NCBI RefSeq assembly: GCF_003633895.1 | Contig: NZ_RBID01000017.1 | Location: forward strand, 160,507-224,506 | DNA: 64,000 bases | Direction of reading: 5' to 3' | Source of the DNA: Vogesella indigofera | GTDB taxonomy: Bacteria; Pseudomonadota; Gammaproteobacteria; Burkholderiales; Chromobacteriaceae | Shown: piece by piece, positions 54,596-63,455 of the stretch | How the letters are laid out: every line of letters starts with the position of its first letter | How positions within the stretch are numbered: position 1 is the first letter of the stretch | The notes under the pieces: generated by a model | The model's input: only the letters and a program-made list of their open reading frames with translations | Told to the model about the DNA's origin: nothing | Database searches by the model: none | Position numbers and translations under genes: made by a program

Positions 54596-56254
54596 TCAGG
54601 CGCGCAGCGCGCGGCGCAGGATCTTGCCGACGTTGGTTTTCGGCAGCTCGTTGCGGAACTCGACCGCCTTGGGCACCTTGTAGCCGGTCAGGTTGGTCTT
54701 GCAGTGCTCGATGATGTCTTTTTCGCTCAGGCCCATGTCCTTGCGTACCACGAAGACCTTGACCACCTCGCCGGACTTGTCGTCGGGGACGCCGACGCAG
54801 GCCACTTCCAGTACCCCCGGGTGCATGGCCACCACGTCCTCGATCTCGTTCGGGTACACGTTGAAGCCGGACACCAGGATCATGTCCTTCTTGCGGTCGA
54901 CCAGCTTCACGAAGCCGTCGTCGGTGATCACGGCGACATCGCCGGTGGCGAGGAAGCCCTGGCTGTCGATGACCTTGGCGGTCTCGTCCGGGCGGTTCCA
55001 GTAGCCCTTCATCACCTGCGGACCACGAATGCACAGCTCGCCGGCCTCGCCGCGCGCCACCGGCTTGCCGTCGTTGTCACGCAGCTCAATCTCGGTGGAC
55101 GGCACCGGCACGCCGATGGTGCCGTTGTATTCCTTCAGGTCCAGCGGGTTGATGCAGGCGGCGGGGCTGGTTTCGGTCAGGCCGTAGGCTTCGATCAGCG
55201 GCGTGCCGGTGACCTGTTTCCACTTTTCTGCCACCGCCTTCTGCACCGCCATGCCGCCGCCCAGCGCCAGGCGCCAGGTGGAGAAGTCGACGGTCTTGAA
55301 GTCCGGATGGTTGAGCAGCGCGTTGAACAGGGTGTTGACCCCGGTCATCGCAGTGACCTTGTACTTCTTCAGCTCCTTGATGAAACCGGGGATGTCGCGC
55401 GGGTTGGTGATTAGCACGTTGAGGGCGCCCAGCTCGGTGAACACCATCAGGTTCGCGGTCAGCGAGAAGATGTGGTACAGCGGCAGGGCGGTGATGATGA
55501 TTTCCTGGCCTTCGCGTACCACCGGTTTGACCCATTCGCCGGCCTGCAGCATGTTGGCGACGATGTTCTTGTGCAGCAGCATCGCACCCTTGGCGACGCC
55601 GGTGGTGCCGCCGGTGTACTGCAGGAAGGCGATATCGTCATGGCCGAGGGCGACCTTGCGCAGCGGCTGCTTGCTGCCCAGTGCCAGCGTGTCGTTGAAA
55701 CGGGTGTGGCCCGGCAAGTGCCACGGCGGCACCATTTTCTTGATCTTGCGCACCACGAAATTGACGATCAGCGACTTGGGGAAGCCGAGCATGTCGCCGA
55801 TGGCGGCAATCACCACGTTTTTGACCGGCGTGCGCGCAATCACGTCCTCCAGTACGCCGGCAAAGTTCTCCAGGATAACGATGGTGTCGACGCCGGCATC
55901 CTTGAGCTGGTGTTCCAGCTCGCGCGGGGTGTACAGCGGGTTGACATTGACCACGGTGCAGCCGGCGCGCAGGATGCCGAATACCGCTACCGGATACTGC
56001 AGCAGGTTGGGCATCATGATGGCGACGCGGGCGCCCTTGGTCAGCTGCAGGGTATTTTGCAGATAGGAGGCAAAATTGGCCGACAGGGTGTCCAGCTCGC
56101 CGTAGCTCAAGATTTTGTCCATGCACGCCATGGCCGGGCGGTCGCGGAATTTGTTGACGCTGCGCTCAAAAACCTCGACGACCGACTGGAATTCGTTGAT
56201 GTCGATCTCGTGGGCAACACCGGCTTGGTAGTTTTTTAGCCAGATTTTTTCCAT
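54596..56254 (-). CDS. fadD: long-chain fatty acid--CoA ligase
   Basis: The protein has 552 residues from MEKIWLKNYQAGVAHEI, which matches the usual FadD N-terminus; in-frame ATGs further upstream (56272, 56347) are less likely. AMP-binding motif YTGGTTGVAKGAMLLHKN, AYGLTETSPAA, the GFLATGDVAVITDDGF hinge region and the C-terminal lysine in KTNVGKILRRAL are intact. It activates fatty acids with ATP and CoA at the inner membrane. A near-perfect palindrome 100 bp upstream (56354-56375) may be the operator of a TetR-type fatty-acid regulator. A repeat-free region surrounds it. Confidence 0.93.
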   Translation of the reverse strand: MEKIWLKNYQAGVAHEIDINEFQSVVEVFERSVNKFRDRPAMACMDKILSYGELDTLSANFASYLQNTLQLTKGARVAIMMPNLLQYPVAVFGILRAGCTVVNVNPLYTPRELEHQLKDAGVDTIVILENFAGVLEDVIARTPVKNVVIAAIGDMLGFPKSLIVNFVVRKIKKMVPPWHLPGHTRFNDTLALGSKQPLRKVALGHDDIAFLQYTGGTTGVAKGAMLLHKNIVANMLQAGEWVKPVVREGQEIIITALPLYHIFSLTANLMVFTELGALNVLITNPRDIPGFIKELKKYKVTAMTGVNTLFNALLNHPDFKTVDFSTWRLALGGGMAVQKAVAEKWKQVTGTPLIEAYGLTETSPAACINPLDLKEYNGTIGVPVPSTEIELRDNDGKPVARGEAGELCIRGPQVMKGYWNRPDETAKVIDSQGFLATGDVAVITDDGFVKLVDRKKDMILVSGFNVYPNEIEDVVAMHPGVLEVACVGVPDDKSGEVVKVFVVRKDMGLSEKDIIEHCKTNLTGYKVPKAVEFRNELPKTNVGKILRRALRA

Positions 56255-56353
56255 AACGTGTGGCTTCTCCATCGTGCTGTTTATGCGATGCCGCAGCCGA
56301 GCCCCTCGGTGCGGTGTGTTGTATCTATCTTTTTTAGCATTATTCAAAGCTGC

Positions 56354-56375
56354 ATTCCAAACGCTCGTTCGGAAT
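56354..56375. promoter_or_regulatory. 22-bp palindrome upstream of fadD, TetR-operator-like
   Basis: Outer arms ATTCC/GGAAT and inner arms AACG/CGTT around CT, with one mismatch between them (A/C). AACGCTCGTT-type cores are typical of TetR-family operators, including some controlling fatty-acid degradation. Regulator unknown. Confidence 0.5.
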
Positions 56376-56443
56376 CATTGCAAATGTACAGGATGTCACT
56401 GCAAGTGCAAAGCGCGGGCTCCGGCGTGTACTTGGTGCATTGG

Positions 56444-56509
56444 TTTTCATCTGTCGTGAAATCAGGTATAATCGCGCCATTTTAAGGGATGGGCGGTTCG
56501 CCCATTTTT
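56444..56509 (+). promoter_or_regulatory. rimP-nusA-infB operon promoter with leader hairpin
   Basis: TTTTCA (56444-56449), a 17-bp spacer and TATAAT (56467-56472); start expected near 56479. Ten bases on, ATGGGCG (56489-56495), loop GTT, CGCCCAT (56499-56505) and TTTT form a small terminator-like hairpin before rimP. It could attenuate the operon, which encodes NusA. Confidence 0.65.
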
Positions 56510-56524
56510 CATTTCTGGAATCGA

Positions 56525-56959
56525 ATGCCCATGGATGTACGTTTGCTGCTTGAGAATACGCTGCCCGGTCTGGGGTATGAACTGGTTGATTTTGAATTGA
56601 CCCCCGGTGGTGGTTTCCGCGTATTCATCGACAAGCCGGGCGGCATTACGGTCGAGGATTGTGTCAGCACCAGTAATCACCTGACACGTCTGTTCATGGT
56701 TGAAAACATCGACTATGACCGACTGGAAGTGTCCTCGCCGGGTCTTGATCGCCCCTTGAAAAAGGAGGCGGATTATGTGCGCTTCCAGGGGAGCCTGGCC
56801 AAGGTAAGAACCCGTTTGCCGGTCGAGCAGCAGAAGCGTTTCATGGGCCGTATCGCGGGCATCCAGGACAGCGTCTTGCAGCTTCAGCTCGAAGATGGTC
56901 GCATTGTGGCCATTCCCCTGTCCAATATCGACAAAGCCAGGCTGGAGCCTGAGTTCTGA
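56525..56959 (+). CDS. rimP: ribosome maturation factor RimP
   Basis: The protein has 144 residues from [18 protein letters not shown]; the ATG at 56525 is 5 nt after GGA, and a second ATG at 56531 is also possible. Motifs [20 protein letters not shown] and [19 protein letters not shown] are typical. It assists 30S subunit assembly. First gene of the translation operon. Confidence 0.93.
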   Translation: MPMDVRLLLENTLPGLGYELVDFELTPGGGFRVFIDKPGGITVEDCVSTSNHLTRLFMVENIDYDRLEVSSPGLDRPLKKEADYVRFQGSLAKVRTRLPVEQQKRFMGRIAGIQDSVLQLQLEDGRIVAIPLSNIDKARLEPEF

Positions 56960-57013
56960 TCGGGCAGGATGTTGGCCGCATATATAAGGTAAAGAAAAAA
57001 TTCGGAGGGTTGG

Positions 57014-58492
57014 ATGAGTCGTGAAATCTTGTTGCTGGTGGATGCACTGGCAAGTGAAAAGAACGTCAGCCGTGAAGTGGTATTCGGTGCGCTGGAACTG
57101 GCCTTGGCCTCGGCGACCAAGAAGAAGTTCAATGAAGATGAGCTGGATATTCGTGTCGAGATCGATCGCCATACCGGTCAGTACCATACTTTCCGTCGCT
57201 GGACCGTGGTCGATGCCGAAGCGCTGGAATTCGAAGATCGCGAACTAAGCCTGGAAGAAGCGCGCGAGCGTGATCCTGCCATCGAGCTGCATGGCGTGAT
57301 CGAAGAGCCGATGGAAGCGGTCGAGTTCGGCCGTATCGGTGCCCAGGCCGCCAAGCAGGTCATCCTGCAGAAAATCCGTGATGCCGAGCGCGAGCAGCTG
57401 CTGAACGAATTCCTGCAGCGCCGCGAGAGCATCGTGGTCGGTACCATCAAGCGTATCGAGCGCGGCAATGCCATCGTCGAGTGCGGTCGTCTGGAAGCGG
57501 TGCTGCCGCGTGACCAGATGATCCCCAAGGAAAACCTGCGTGTCGGTGACCGCGTCAAGGCCTACCTGATGCGTGTTGACCGCCAGGGCCGTGGCCCGCA
57601 GCTGATCCTGTCGCGTACTGCGCGCGAATTCCTGGTTCAGCTGTTCGAGCTGGAAGTGCCGGAAATCGAAGAAGGCACGCTGGAGATCAAGGAAGCCGCA
57701 CGTGATCCTGGTCTGCGTGCCAAGATGGCGGTGAAATCCAACGACGCACGTCTTGATCCGCAGGGTACCTGCATCGGCATGCGCGGTTCGCGCGTGCAGG
57801 CGGTGACCCAGGAACTGGCGGGTGAGCGCATCGACATCGTGCTGTGGTCGCCGGATCCTGCCCAGTTCGTCATCAACGCCTTGTCGCCTGCCGAAGTCAA
57901 TCGCATCATGATTGACGAAGACAACCACAATATGGACGTGGTGGTGGAGGAAGAGCAGCTGGCACTGGCTATCGGTCGTAGCGGCCAGAACGTGAAGCTG
58001 GCTGCCGAACTGACCGGCTGGGGTCTGAACATCCTGACCGTGACCGAGGCGGAAGAAAAGCATCTGGAAGAAGATGCCAAGCTGCGCGAACACTTCATTC
58101 AGCATCTTGGTGTCGATGAAGACATGGCCAACCTGCTGGTGCAGGAAGGTTTTGCTACGCTGGAAGAAGTGGCGTATGTGCCAGTGGCGGAAATGCTGGA
58201 AATCGAAGGTTTCGACGATGCGTTGGTGAATGAACTGCGCAGCCGGGCCCGCGATGCCATCCTGACCCTGGCCATTGCCTCGGAAGAAAAAGTGGAAGAA
58301 GTGGCCGACGAGCTCAAGGATCTGGAAGGTATGGATGCCGAGCTCTTGCGCAAGCTGGCCGAAAACGGCGTGACTAACCGTGACGACCTGGCCGATCTCG
58401 CCGTTGACGATCTGGTCGACATGACCGGCATGGAGTCCGAGGCTGCCCGCGCCTTGATTATGAAGGCTCGTGAGCACTGGTTTGACCAGTAA
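57014..58492 (+). CDS. nusA: transcription termination/antitermination factor NusA
   Basis: The protein has 492 residues. The N-terminal RNAP-binding domain (about 1-125) is followed by S1 (about 135-200, [18 protein letters not shown]), two KH domains (about 230-345; KVNNP-type [20 protein letters not shown]) and two C-terminal acidic helix-hairpin-helix repeats (about 365-490), the form found in beta- and gammaproteobacteria. RBS GGAGGG precedes the ATG. A near-match of the 13-bp repeat lies in the rimP-nusA gap at about 56971. Confidence 0.96.
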   Translation: MSREILLLVDALASEKNVSREVVFGALELALASATKKKFNEDELDIRVEIDRHTGQYHTFRRWTVVDAEALEFEDRELSLEEARERDPAIELHGVIEEPMEAVEFGRIGAQAAKQVILQKIRDAEREQLLNEFLQRRESIVVGTIKRIERGNAIVECGRLEAVLPRDQMIPKENLRVGDRVKAYLMRVDRQGRGPQLILSRTAREFLVQLFELEVPEIEEGTLEIKEAARDPGLRAKMAVKSNDARLDPQGTCIGMRGSRVQAVTQELAGERIDIVLWSPDPAQFVINALSPAEVNRIMIDEDNHNMDVVVEEEQLALAIGRSGQNVKLAAELTGWGLNILTVTEAEEKHLEEDAKLREHFIQHLGVDEDMANLLVQEGFATLEEVAYVPVAEMLEIEGFDDALVNELRSRARDAILTLAIASEEKVEEVADELKDLEGMDAELLRKLAENGVTNRDDLADLAVDDLVDMTGMESEAARALIMKAREHWFDQ

Positions 58493-58528
58493 GGCCCGGA
58501 ACGATTGCTAGAGGAATTAGGAATACGC

Positions 58529-61477
58529 ATGGTTTTGACAAATATTAAGCAGTTTGCCAGTGAGCTTGGCCTTTCTCCTGAAAGGCTCGTTGAGCAGTTG
58601 AACAAGGCCGGTGTCGCCAAGCGCGGCCTGGAAGAAACCCTGACCGAGGGTGACAAGAAGCGTTTGCTGGACTTTCTGAAAACCTCGCACGGTGCGCGCG
58701 ACGGTAACCAGGTGACCTTGACCCGCAAACAGACTTCCGAAGTGCAGAGCGCGACGGGTAGCACGGTGAAGGTGGAAACCCGCAAGAAGCGCGTGTTCGT
58801 GCGTCCGGAAGACGAGGCACCGAAGGCGGTTGCTGCGCCAGTGGAAGCGGCGCCGGTAGCGGTTGCCGCACCAGTGGTGGAAGCCAAGCCCGAGCCAGTC
58901 GTGGTTGCCGAGCCAGCCAAAGTGGAAGCGGCGAAGCCGGTAGAAGCCAAGCCGGTTGCTGCCAAAGTGGAAAAGCCTGCCGAAAAAGCACCGGAAGCCA
59001 AGGTGGAGGCCAAGGTGGAGGCCAAGCCTGCCGCTGCGGAAACTCCGGCAGCGCCAGTGAAACAGCCGACGCTCAGCCGTCCGGCATCGATCCTGTCTGA
59101 CGCCGAACTGGCCTCCCGCGCAGCGGAAGAAGCTCGTCAGGCCGAATTCCGTGCCCGTCAGCAAGCGCTGATGCGTGAAAAGCAGGAGCGTGAAGCCCGC
59201 CGTACCGCCGCCCGTCTGGAAGCCGCAGCGCCGGCGCCGGTCGCCAAGCCGGCACCGGTGGAAGCCAAGCCTGCCGCGCGTACTGAAGACATGCCACGTT
59301 CGGCCAAGCCAACCCAGCCGCGCATGCAGCCTGCTGCTGGTAGCCGTGACGGCGCCGCGCCGCGTCCCGACGGTGCCCGTCCGCAAGGCGGTCAGCGTCC
59401 TGCAGGTGCCGGTGGTCAGCGTCCGGGTCAGGGTGGTGCAGGCCGTCCTGCCGGTGCGGGTGCCCGTCCGGCACCCGGTGCCGCTCCGTCGCGTCCGGCT
59501 GCGCCTGGCGCACCTGCCGCCGCTCCGGCGCCAGCCGGTGATGCCCGTCGCGGTCCGGCGAAAAAAGGTGGTGCCGGTGGTCGTGACTGGAATGACGGCA
59601 AAAAAGGCAAAGGTCTGAAAACCCGCGGTGGCGATGCCAGCAATGACTGGAAGAGCCGCAAGGGTGGAAAGCACAAGAACAGCAACAACGCCCACGCCTT
59701 CCAGGCGCCAACCGAGCCTATCGTGCACGAAGTGCTGGTGCCGGAGACCATCACCGTTGGTGACCTCGCTCACAAGATGGCGGTGAAGGCTGCCGAAGTG
59801 ATCAAGGTGCTGATGAAGATGGGCATGATGGTGACCATCAACCAGGTGCTGGACCAGGAAACCGCGCTGATCATCGTGGAAGAAATGGGTCACGTCGGCA
59901 AGGCCGCTCAGGCGGACGATCCGGAAGCGTACCTGGACAAGGATGAAGTGGCGGAAGCCGTCGAGGCGCTGCCGCGTCCGCCGGTGGTGACCGTGATGGG
60001 TCACGTTGACCACGGTAAGACCTCCTTGCTCGACTACATCCGTCGCGCCAAGGTTGCTTCCGGCGAAGCCGGTGGTATTACCCAGCACATCGGTGCCTAC
60101 CACGTGGAAACTCCGCGCGGCGTGGTGACCTTCCTCGATACCCCGGGTCACGAAGCGTTTACCGCAATGCGTGCCCGTGGTGCCAAGGCCACCGACATCG
60201 TGATTCTGGTGGTGGCTGCCGATGACGGCGTGATGCCGCAGACCATTGAAGCGATTCACCATGCCAAAGCGGCCGGTGTGCCGATCGTGGTGGCGGTGAA
60301 CAAGATCGACAAGCCTGAGGCCAACGTCGAGCGCCTGCGTCAGGAACTGGTTGCCCACGAAGTGGTGCCGGAAGACTGGGGTGGTGACACCATGTTTGTC
60401 GAAGTGTCGGCAAAAACCGGTCAGGGCATCGACTCGCTGCTGGAAAGCATCCTGCTGCAAGCCGAAGTGCTGGAACTGACCTCGCCGGTCAATGCGCCGG
60501 CCAAGGGTGTGATCGTCGAAGCGCGTCTGGACAAGGGTCGCGGCCCGGTATCCACGCTGCTGATTCAGTCCGGTACCCTGAAGAAGGGCGACGTGATTCT
60601 GGCTGGCACTGCCTTTGGTCGTGTTCGTGCCATGATCGACGAAAACGGCAAGCTGATCGACGAAGCCGGTCCATCGATTCCGGTGGAAATCCTGGGTCTG
60701 TCCGACGTGCCTTCCGCTGGTGAAGACGCGATGGTGCTGACCGACGAACGCAAGGCGCGTGAAATTGCGCTGTTCCGTGCCGGCAAGTACCGTGACGTGC
60801 GTCTGGCCAAGCAGCAGGCTGCCAAGCTGGAAAACATGTTTGCCCAGATGGCGGAAGGCGAAGTGCAGAGCATGTCGCTGATCATCAAGGCCGATGTGCA
60901 GGGTTCTTACGAAGCGCTGGCACACAGCCTGCAGAAACTGTCGACCGACGAAGTGCGCGTCAACATCCTGCACTCCGGCGTGGGCGGCATTTCCGAATCC
61001 GACATCAACCTGGCGATTGCGTCCAAGGCCATCGTGGTCGGCTTCAACGCCCGTGCCGATGCCGCTGCGCGCAAGCTGGCGGAGAGCGAAGGCGTCGAGA
61101 TCCGCTACTACAACATCATTTACGATGTGGTAGACGACGTGAAGGCTGCCATGTCCGGCATGCTGGCACCGGAGAAGAAGGAGCAGATCCTGGGTACCGT
61201 CGAGATCCGTCAGGTGATTTCGGTGTCCAAGGTGGGCAACATCGCCGGTTGTATGGTGACCGACGGCATCATCAAGCGTTCGGCCAGCGTGCGCCTCATC
61301 CGTCACAACGTGGTGGTGCATACCGGCGAACTCGACTCGCTCAAGCGCTTCAAGGACGACGTCAAGGAAGTGCGTCAGGGTTACGAGTGTGGCCTGATGC
61401 TGAAGAACTTCAACGACATCCAGGAAGGCGATCAGCTGGAAGCGTTCGAGATCGTGGAAGTCGCCCGTACTCTGTAA
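58529..61477 (+). CDS. infB: translation initiation factor IF-2
   Basis: The protein has 982 residues from [20 protein letters not shown] (ATG at 58529). After the conserved N-terminal domain a long Ala/Pro/Lys/Glu-rich and Gly/Arg-rich region (about 90-410) precedes the core. The G domain has G1 [10 protein letters not shown]3 DTPGH and G4 NKID, followed by domains II-IV ending in VEVARTL. It delivers initiator tRNA to the 30S subunit. Long repetitive spacers are usual in this family, and no internal GTG start with a strong RBS was noticed that would give a short IF2 form. Confidence 0.97.
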   Translation: MVLTNIKQFASELGLSPERLVEQLNKAGVAKRGLEETLTEGDKKRLLDFLKTSHGARDGNQVTLTRKQTSEVQSATGSTVKVETRKKRVFVRPEDEAPKAVAAPVEAAPVAVAAPVVEAKPEPVVVAEPAKVEAAKPVEAKPVAAKVEKPAEKAPEAKVEAKVEAKPAAAETPAAPVKQPTLSRPASILSDAELASRAAEEARQAEFRARQQALMREKQEREARRTAARLEAAAPAPVAKPAPVEAKPAARTEDMPRSAKPTQPRMQPAAGSRDGAAPRPDGARPQGGQRPAGAGGQRPGQGGAGRPAGAGARPAPGAAPSRPAAPGAPAAAPAPAGDARRGPAKKGGAGGRDWNDGKKGKGLKTRGGDASNDWKSRKGGKHKNSNNAHAFQAPTEPIVHEVLVPETITVGDLAHKMAVKAAEVIKVLMKMGMMVTINQVLDQETALIIVEEMGHVGKAAQADDPEAYLDKDEVAEAVEALPRPPVVTVMGHVDHGKTSLLDYIRRAKVASGEAGGITQHIGAYHVETPRGVVTFLDTPGHEAFTAMRARGAKATDIVILVVAADDGVMPQTIEAIHHAKAAGVPIVVAVNKIDKPEANVERLRQELVAHEVVPEDWGGDTMFVEVSAKTGQGIDSLLESILLQAEVLELTSPVNAPAKGVIVEARLDKGRGPVSTLLIQSGTLKKGDVILAGTAFGRVRAMIDENGKLIDEAGPSIPVEILGLSDVPSAGEDAMVLTDERKAREIALFRAGKYRDVRLAKQQAAKLENMFAQMAEGEVQSMSLIIKADVQGSYEALAHSLQKLSTDEVRVNILHSGVGGISESDINLAIASKAIVVGFNARADAAARKLAESEGVEIRYYNIIYDVVDDVKAAMSGMLAPEKKEQILGTVEIRQVISVSKVGNIAGCMVTDGIIKRSASVRLIRHNVVVHTGELDSLKRFKDDVKEVRQGYECGLMLKNFNDIQEGDQLEAFEIVEVARTL

Positions 61478-61489
61478 GTGTTAAGCTGC

Positions 61490-61531
61490 AGGCGAGCGTT
61501 GTCCCGGCCACTGGCTGGGCAGCGCTCGCCT
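61490..61531 (+). other. intra-operon hairpin between infB and rbfA
   Basis: AGGCGAGCG (61490-61498) pairs with CGCTCGCCT (61523-61531); inside, CCC-GGCC/GGC-GGG adds further pairs. TTGTCTTTC follows, so it resembles a weak terminator or an RNA-processing site. Confidence 0.6.
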
Positions 61532-61558
61532 TTGTCTTTCTGGAACAGGACACAAGAC

Positions 61559-62026
61559 ATGGCAAAAGCCAAAAAAGGTTTCTCCCGCTCGGATCGCATC
61601 GCCGAGCAAATCCAGCGCGAGCTGGCCGAACTGATCCGCAAGGGTCTGAAAGACCCGCGCGTCGGCTGGGTCACCATCACCGCGGTGGAAGTGACCCGCG
61701 ACTACTCCCACGCCAAGGTGTTTTACACGGTGATGGAAGAGGGCAAGCGCGAGATCACCCAGGAAGCGCTGGAGAGTGCCGCCGGTTACCTGCGCAACGG
61801 CATCGGCAAGGTGTTGCAGATTTTCACTACGCCGCAGCTGCACTTCATCTATGACGATTCCATCGAGCGTGGCGTGTACATGAGCCGCCTGATCGATGAG
61901 GTCAACGGCACGGCGGTGACGGTGGCCCAGGACGCGGACAGCGATGCGGATGAGCCGGTGGCGGACGAAGCCGAAGGCGACGAGCCGATCGACGACGCGG
62001 ATGACGAGGCTGGCGACAAGGCATGA
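61559..62026 (+). CDS. rbfA: ribosome-binding factor A with acidic C-terminal tail
   Basis: The protein has 155 residues from MAKAKKGFSRSDRIAEQIQ. The KH-like core has ELAELIRKGLKDPRVGWVTI and LRNGIGKVLQIFTTPQLHFI. After about residue 122 an extremely acidic tail follows (QDADSDADEPVADEAEGD and on to the end). Most RbfA proteins are 120-135 residues; a tail of this length is unusual though not unheard of. It helps mature the 16S rRNA 5' end. Its stop overlaps truB (ATGA). Confidence 0.93.
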   Translation: MAKAKKGFSRSDRIAEQIQRELAELIRKGLKDPRVGWVTITAVEVTRDYSHAKVFYTVMEEGKREITQEALESAAGYLRNGIGKVLQIFTTPQLHFIYDDSIERGVYMSRLIDEVNGTAVTVAQDADSDADEPVADEAEGDEPIDDADDEAGDKA

Positions 62027-62949
62027 GTGCACCACGTCGGGTGAAATTGCCGATCAACGGCGTGCTGCTGCTGGACAAGCCTTACGACGTCAGCTCCAAC
62101 GGAGCCCTGCAAAAGGCGCGCTGGCTGTACAGCGCCGCCAAGGCCGGGCATACCGGCGTGCTCGATCCGCTGGCGACCGGCCTGCTGCCGGTGTGCTTCG
62201 GCGAGGCGACCAAGTTTTCGTCCTATCTGCTGGATGCCGACAAGGGCTACCGTGCCACCGTCAAGTTCGGCCAGGTCACCACCACCGGTGACATCGAGGG
62301 CGAGGTGGTCATCGAGCGGCCGGTGACGTTTGACCGCGCGGCGCTGGAGCAAACGTTGGCCGCATTCTGCGGCGTGATTACCCAGGTGCCGCCGATGTAT
62401 TCGGCGCTGAAATTCCAGGGGCGGCCGCTGTACGAGTATGCGCGCGAAGGCATCGAGATCGAGCGTGCCGGGCGCGAGGTCAGCATCCATCGCATCGAGC
62501 TGCTGTCGTTTGACGGTGTCGATACCGCGGTGATCGAGGTGCTGTGCAGCAAGGGCACCTATATCCGTACCCTGGCACAGGATGTGGGCGAGCGGCTCGG
62601 TTGCGGCGCGCACCTCACCGGCCTGCGCCGTACCACCACCGGCGGTTTCCGCCTGGAAGACGCGCATACGTTGGAAGCCATCGAGGCACTGCCGCGCGAG
62701 GCGCGCGACGGCTTGCTGCTGCCGGTCGATATCCTGGTGTTGCATTTCCCCGAACAAACGTTGGCCGCAGAAGACGCACGCCGTTTTTGTCACGGCCAGG
62801 CCGTGCGCGGTGCCCAAAACTGTGCGACAATGCAGCGCTTTCGTGTTTACCAAGCGCAGACACGGGAGTTTCTCGGACTGGCGGATGCAAGCGAAGATGG
62901 CTTGCTTCAACCGGTACGGGTAATGGTTGCTCCGGCAACCGTCTTGTGA
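62023..62949 (+). CDS. truB: tRNA pseudouridine(55) synthase
   Basis: The protein has 308 residues. The catalytic Asp is in AKAGHTGVLDPLATGLLPVC; further motifs KGYRATVKFGQVTTTGD and SKGTYIRTLAQDVGERLG. Standard length. It contains two exact copies of the 13-bp word (62352-62364 and 62757-62769), both read as TLAA. rpsO follows after 72 bp. Confidence 0.95.
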   Translation: MSAPRRVKLPINGVLLLDKPYDVSSNGALQKARWLYSAAKAGHTGVLDPLATGLLPVCFGEATKFSSYLLDADKGYRATVKFGQVTTTGDIEGEVVIERPVTFDRAALEQTLAAFCGVITQVPPMYSALKFQGRPLYEYAREGIEIERAGREVSIHRIELLSFDGVDTAVIEVLCSKGTYIRTLAQDVGERLGCGAHLTGLRRTTTGGFRLEDAHTLEAIEALPREARDGLLLPVDILVLHFPEQTLAAEDARRFCHGQAVRGAQNCATMQRFRVYQAQTREFLGLADASEDGLLQPVRVMVAPATVL

Positions 62950-62982
62950 AGTGTGGATGGGTTTCGGCTCGCTACACTTGTC

Positions 62983-62996
62983 GGGTGGCAACACCC
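62983..62996 (+). promoter_or_regulatory. small GNRA-loop hairpin in the rpsO leader
   Basis: GGGTG (62983-62987), GCAA tetraloop, CACCC (62992-62996), 25 bp before the rpsO start. S15 controls its own translation in several bacteria through leader structures, so this could be part of such an element. Confidence 0.4.
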
Positions 62997-63021
62997 TAAA
63001 CCGATATCGGAGTTTATTATT

Positions 63022-63291
63022 ATGGCAATGACCGCCGCTCAAAAAGCACAGATCGTTAAAGACTACCAGCGCCAGGAAGGCGACACCGGTTCTACCGAAG
63101 TTCAGGTAGCGCTGCTGACCGCTCGTATCAACGATCTGACCCCGCACTTCAAAGCGAACACCAAGGATCATCACAGCCGTCGCGGCCTGCTGAAACTGGT
63201 TAGCTCCCGTCGTCGTCTGCTTGACTACCTCAAGCGCACTGACGTCGCTGGCTACCGCGCTCTGATCGCTCGTCTGGGTCTGCGTAAGTAA
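63022..63291 (+). CDS. rpsO: 30S ribosomal protein S15
   Basis: The protein has 89 residues from [17 protein letters not shown]. Contains [19 protein letters not shown] and [20 protein letters not shown], the rRNA-binding helices. GGAG precedes the ATG. It is followed by a strong terminator and then pnp, as in E. coli. Confidence 0.97.
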   Translation: MAMTAAQKAQIVKDYQRQEGDTGSTEVQVALLTARINDLTPHFKANTKDHHSRRGLLKLVSSRRRLLDYLKRTDVAGYRALIARLGLRK

Positions 63292-63303
63292 TCGGTTTAA
63301 ATT

Positions 63304-63336
63304 CGAAAAAGTCGCAGCCTGTCTGCGACTTTTTCG
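63304..63336 (+). terminator. terminator of rpsO
   Basis: A 14-bp stem, CGAAAAAGTCGCAG (63304-63317) with CTGCGACTTTTTCG (63323-63336), loop CCTGT, with the T-run in the right arm. Confidence 0.9.
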
Positions 63337-63358
63337 TTTCTGCAGTATCTTATTGAGT

Positions 63359-63421
63359 CAACGGGGGGAGCCTCTAGGAATCGGTATCGGTTACGGTGTT
63401 GATTGCTAGGGGTTCCCGTTG
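63359..63421 (+). promoter_or_regulatory. pnp leader stem-loop
   Basis: The left arm at 63359-63377 pairs imperfectly with CTAGGGGTTCCCGTTG (63406-63421), giving a long bulged stem 34 nt before the pnp start. In E. coli the pnp leader hairpin is cut by RNase III and PNPase represses its own synthesis; this structure is placed for the same job. Confidence 0.55.
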
Positions 63422-63455
63422 CAAGTTCTATTCCTTAAATCAAAGGAAACCTCAC

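Noticed and set aside
58517-61321. 934-codon open frame antisense to infB
   Set aside because: Shadow of the infB reading frame caused by codon bias; low-complexity Gly/Arg/His/Thr composition.
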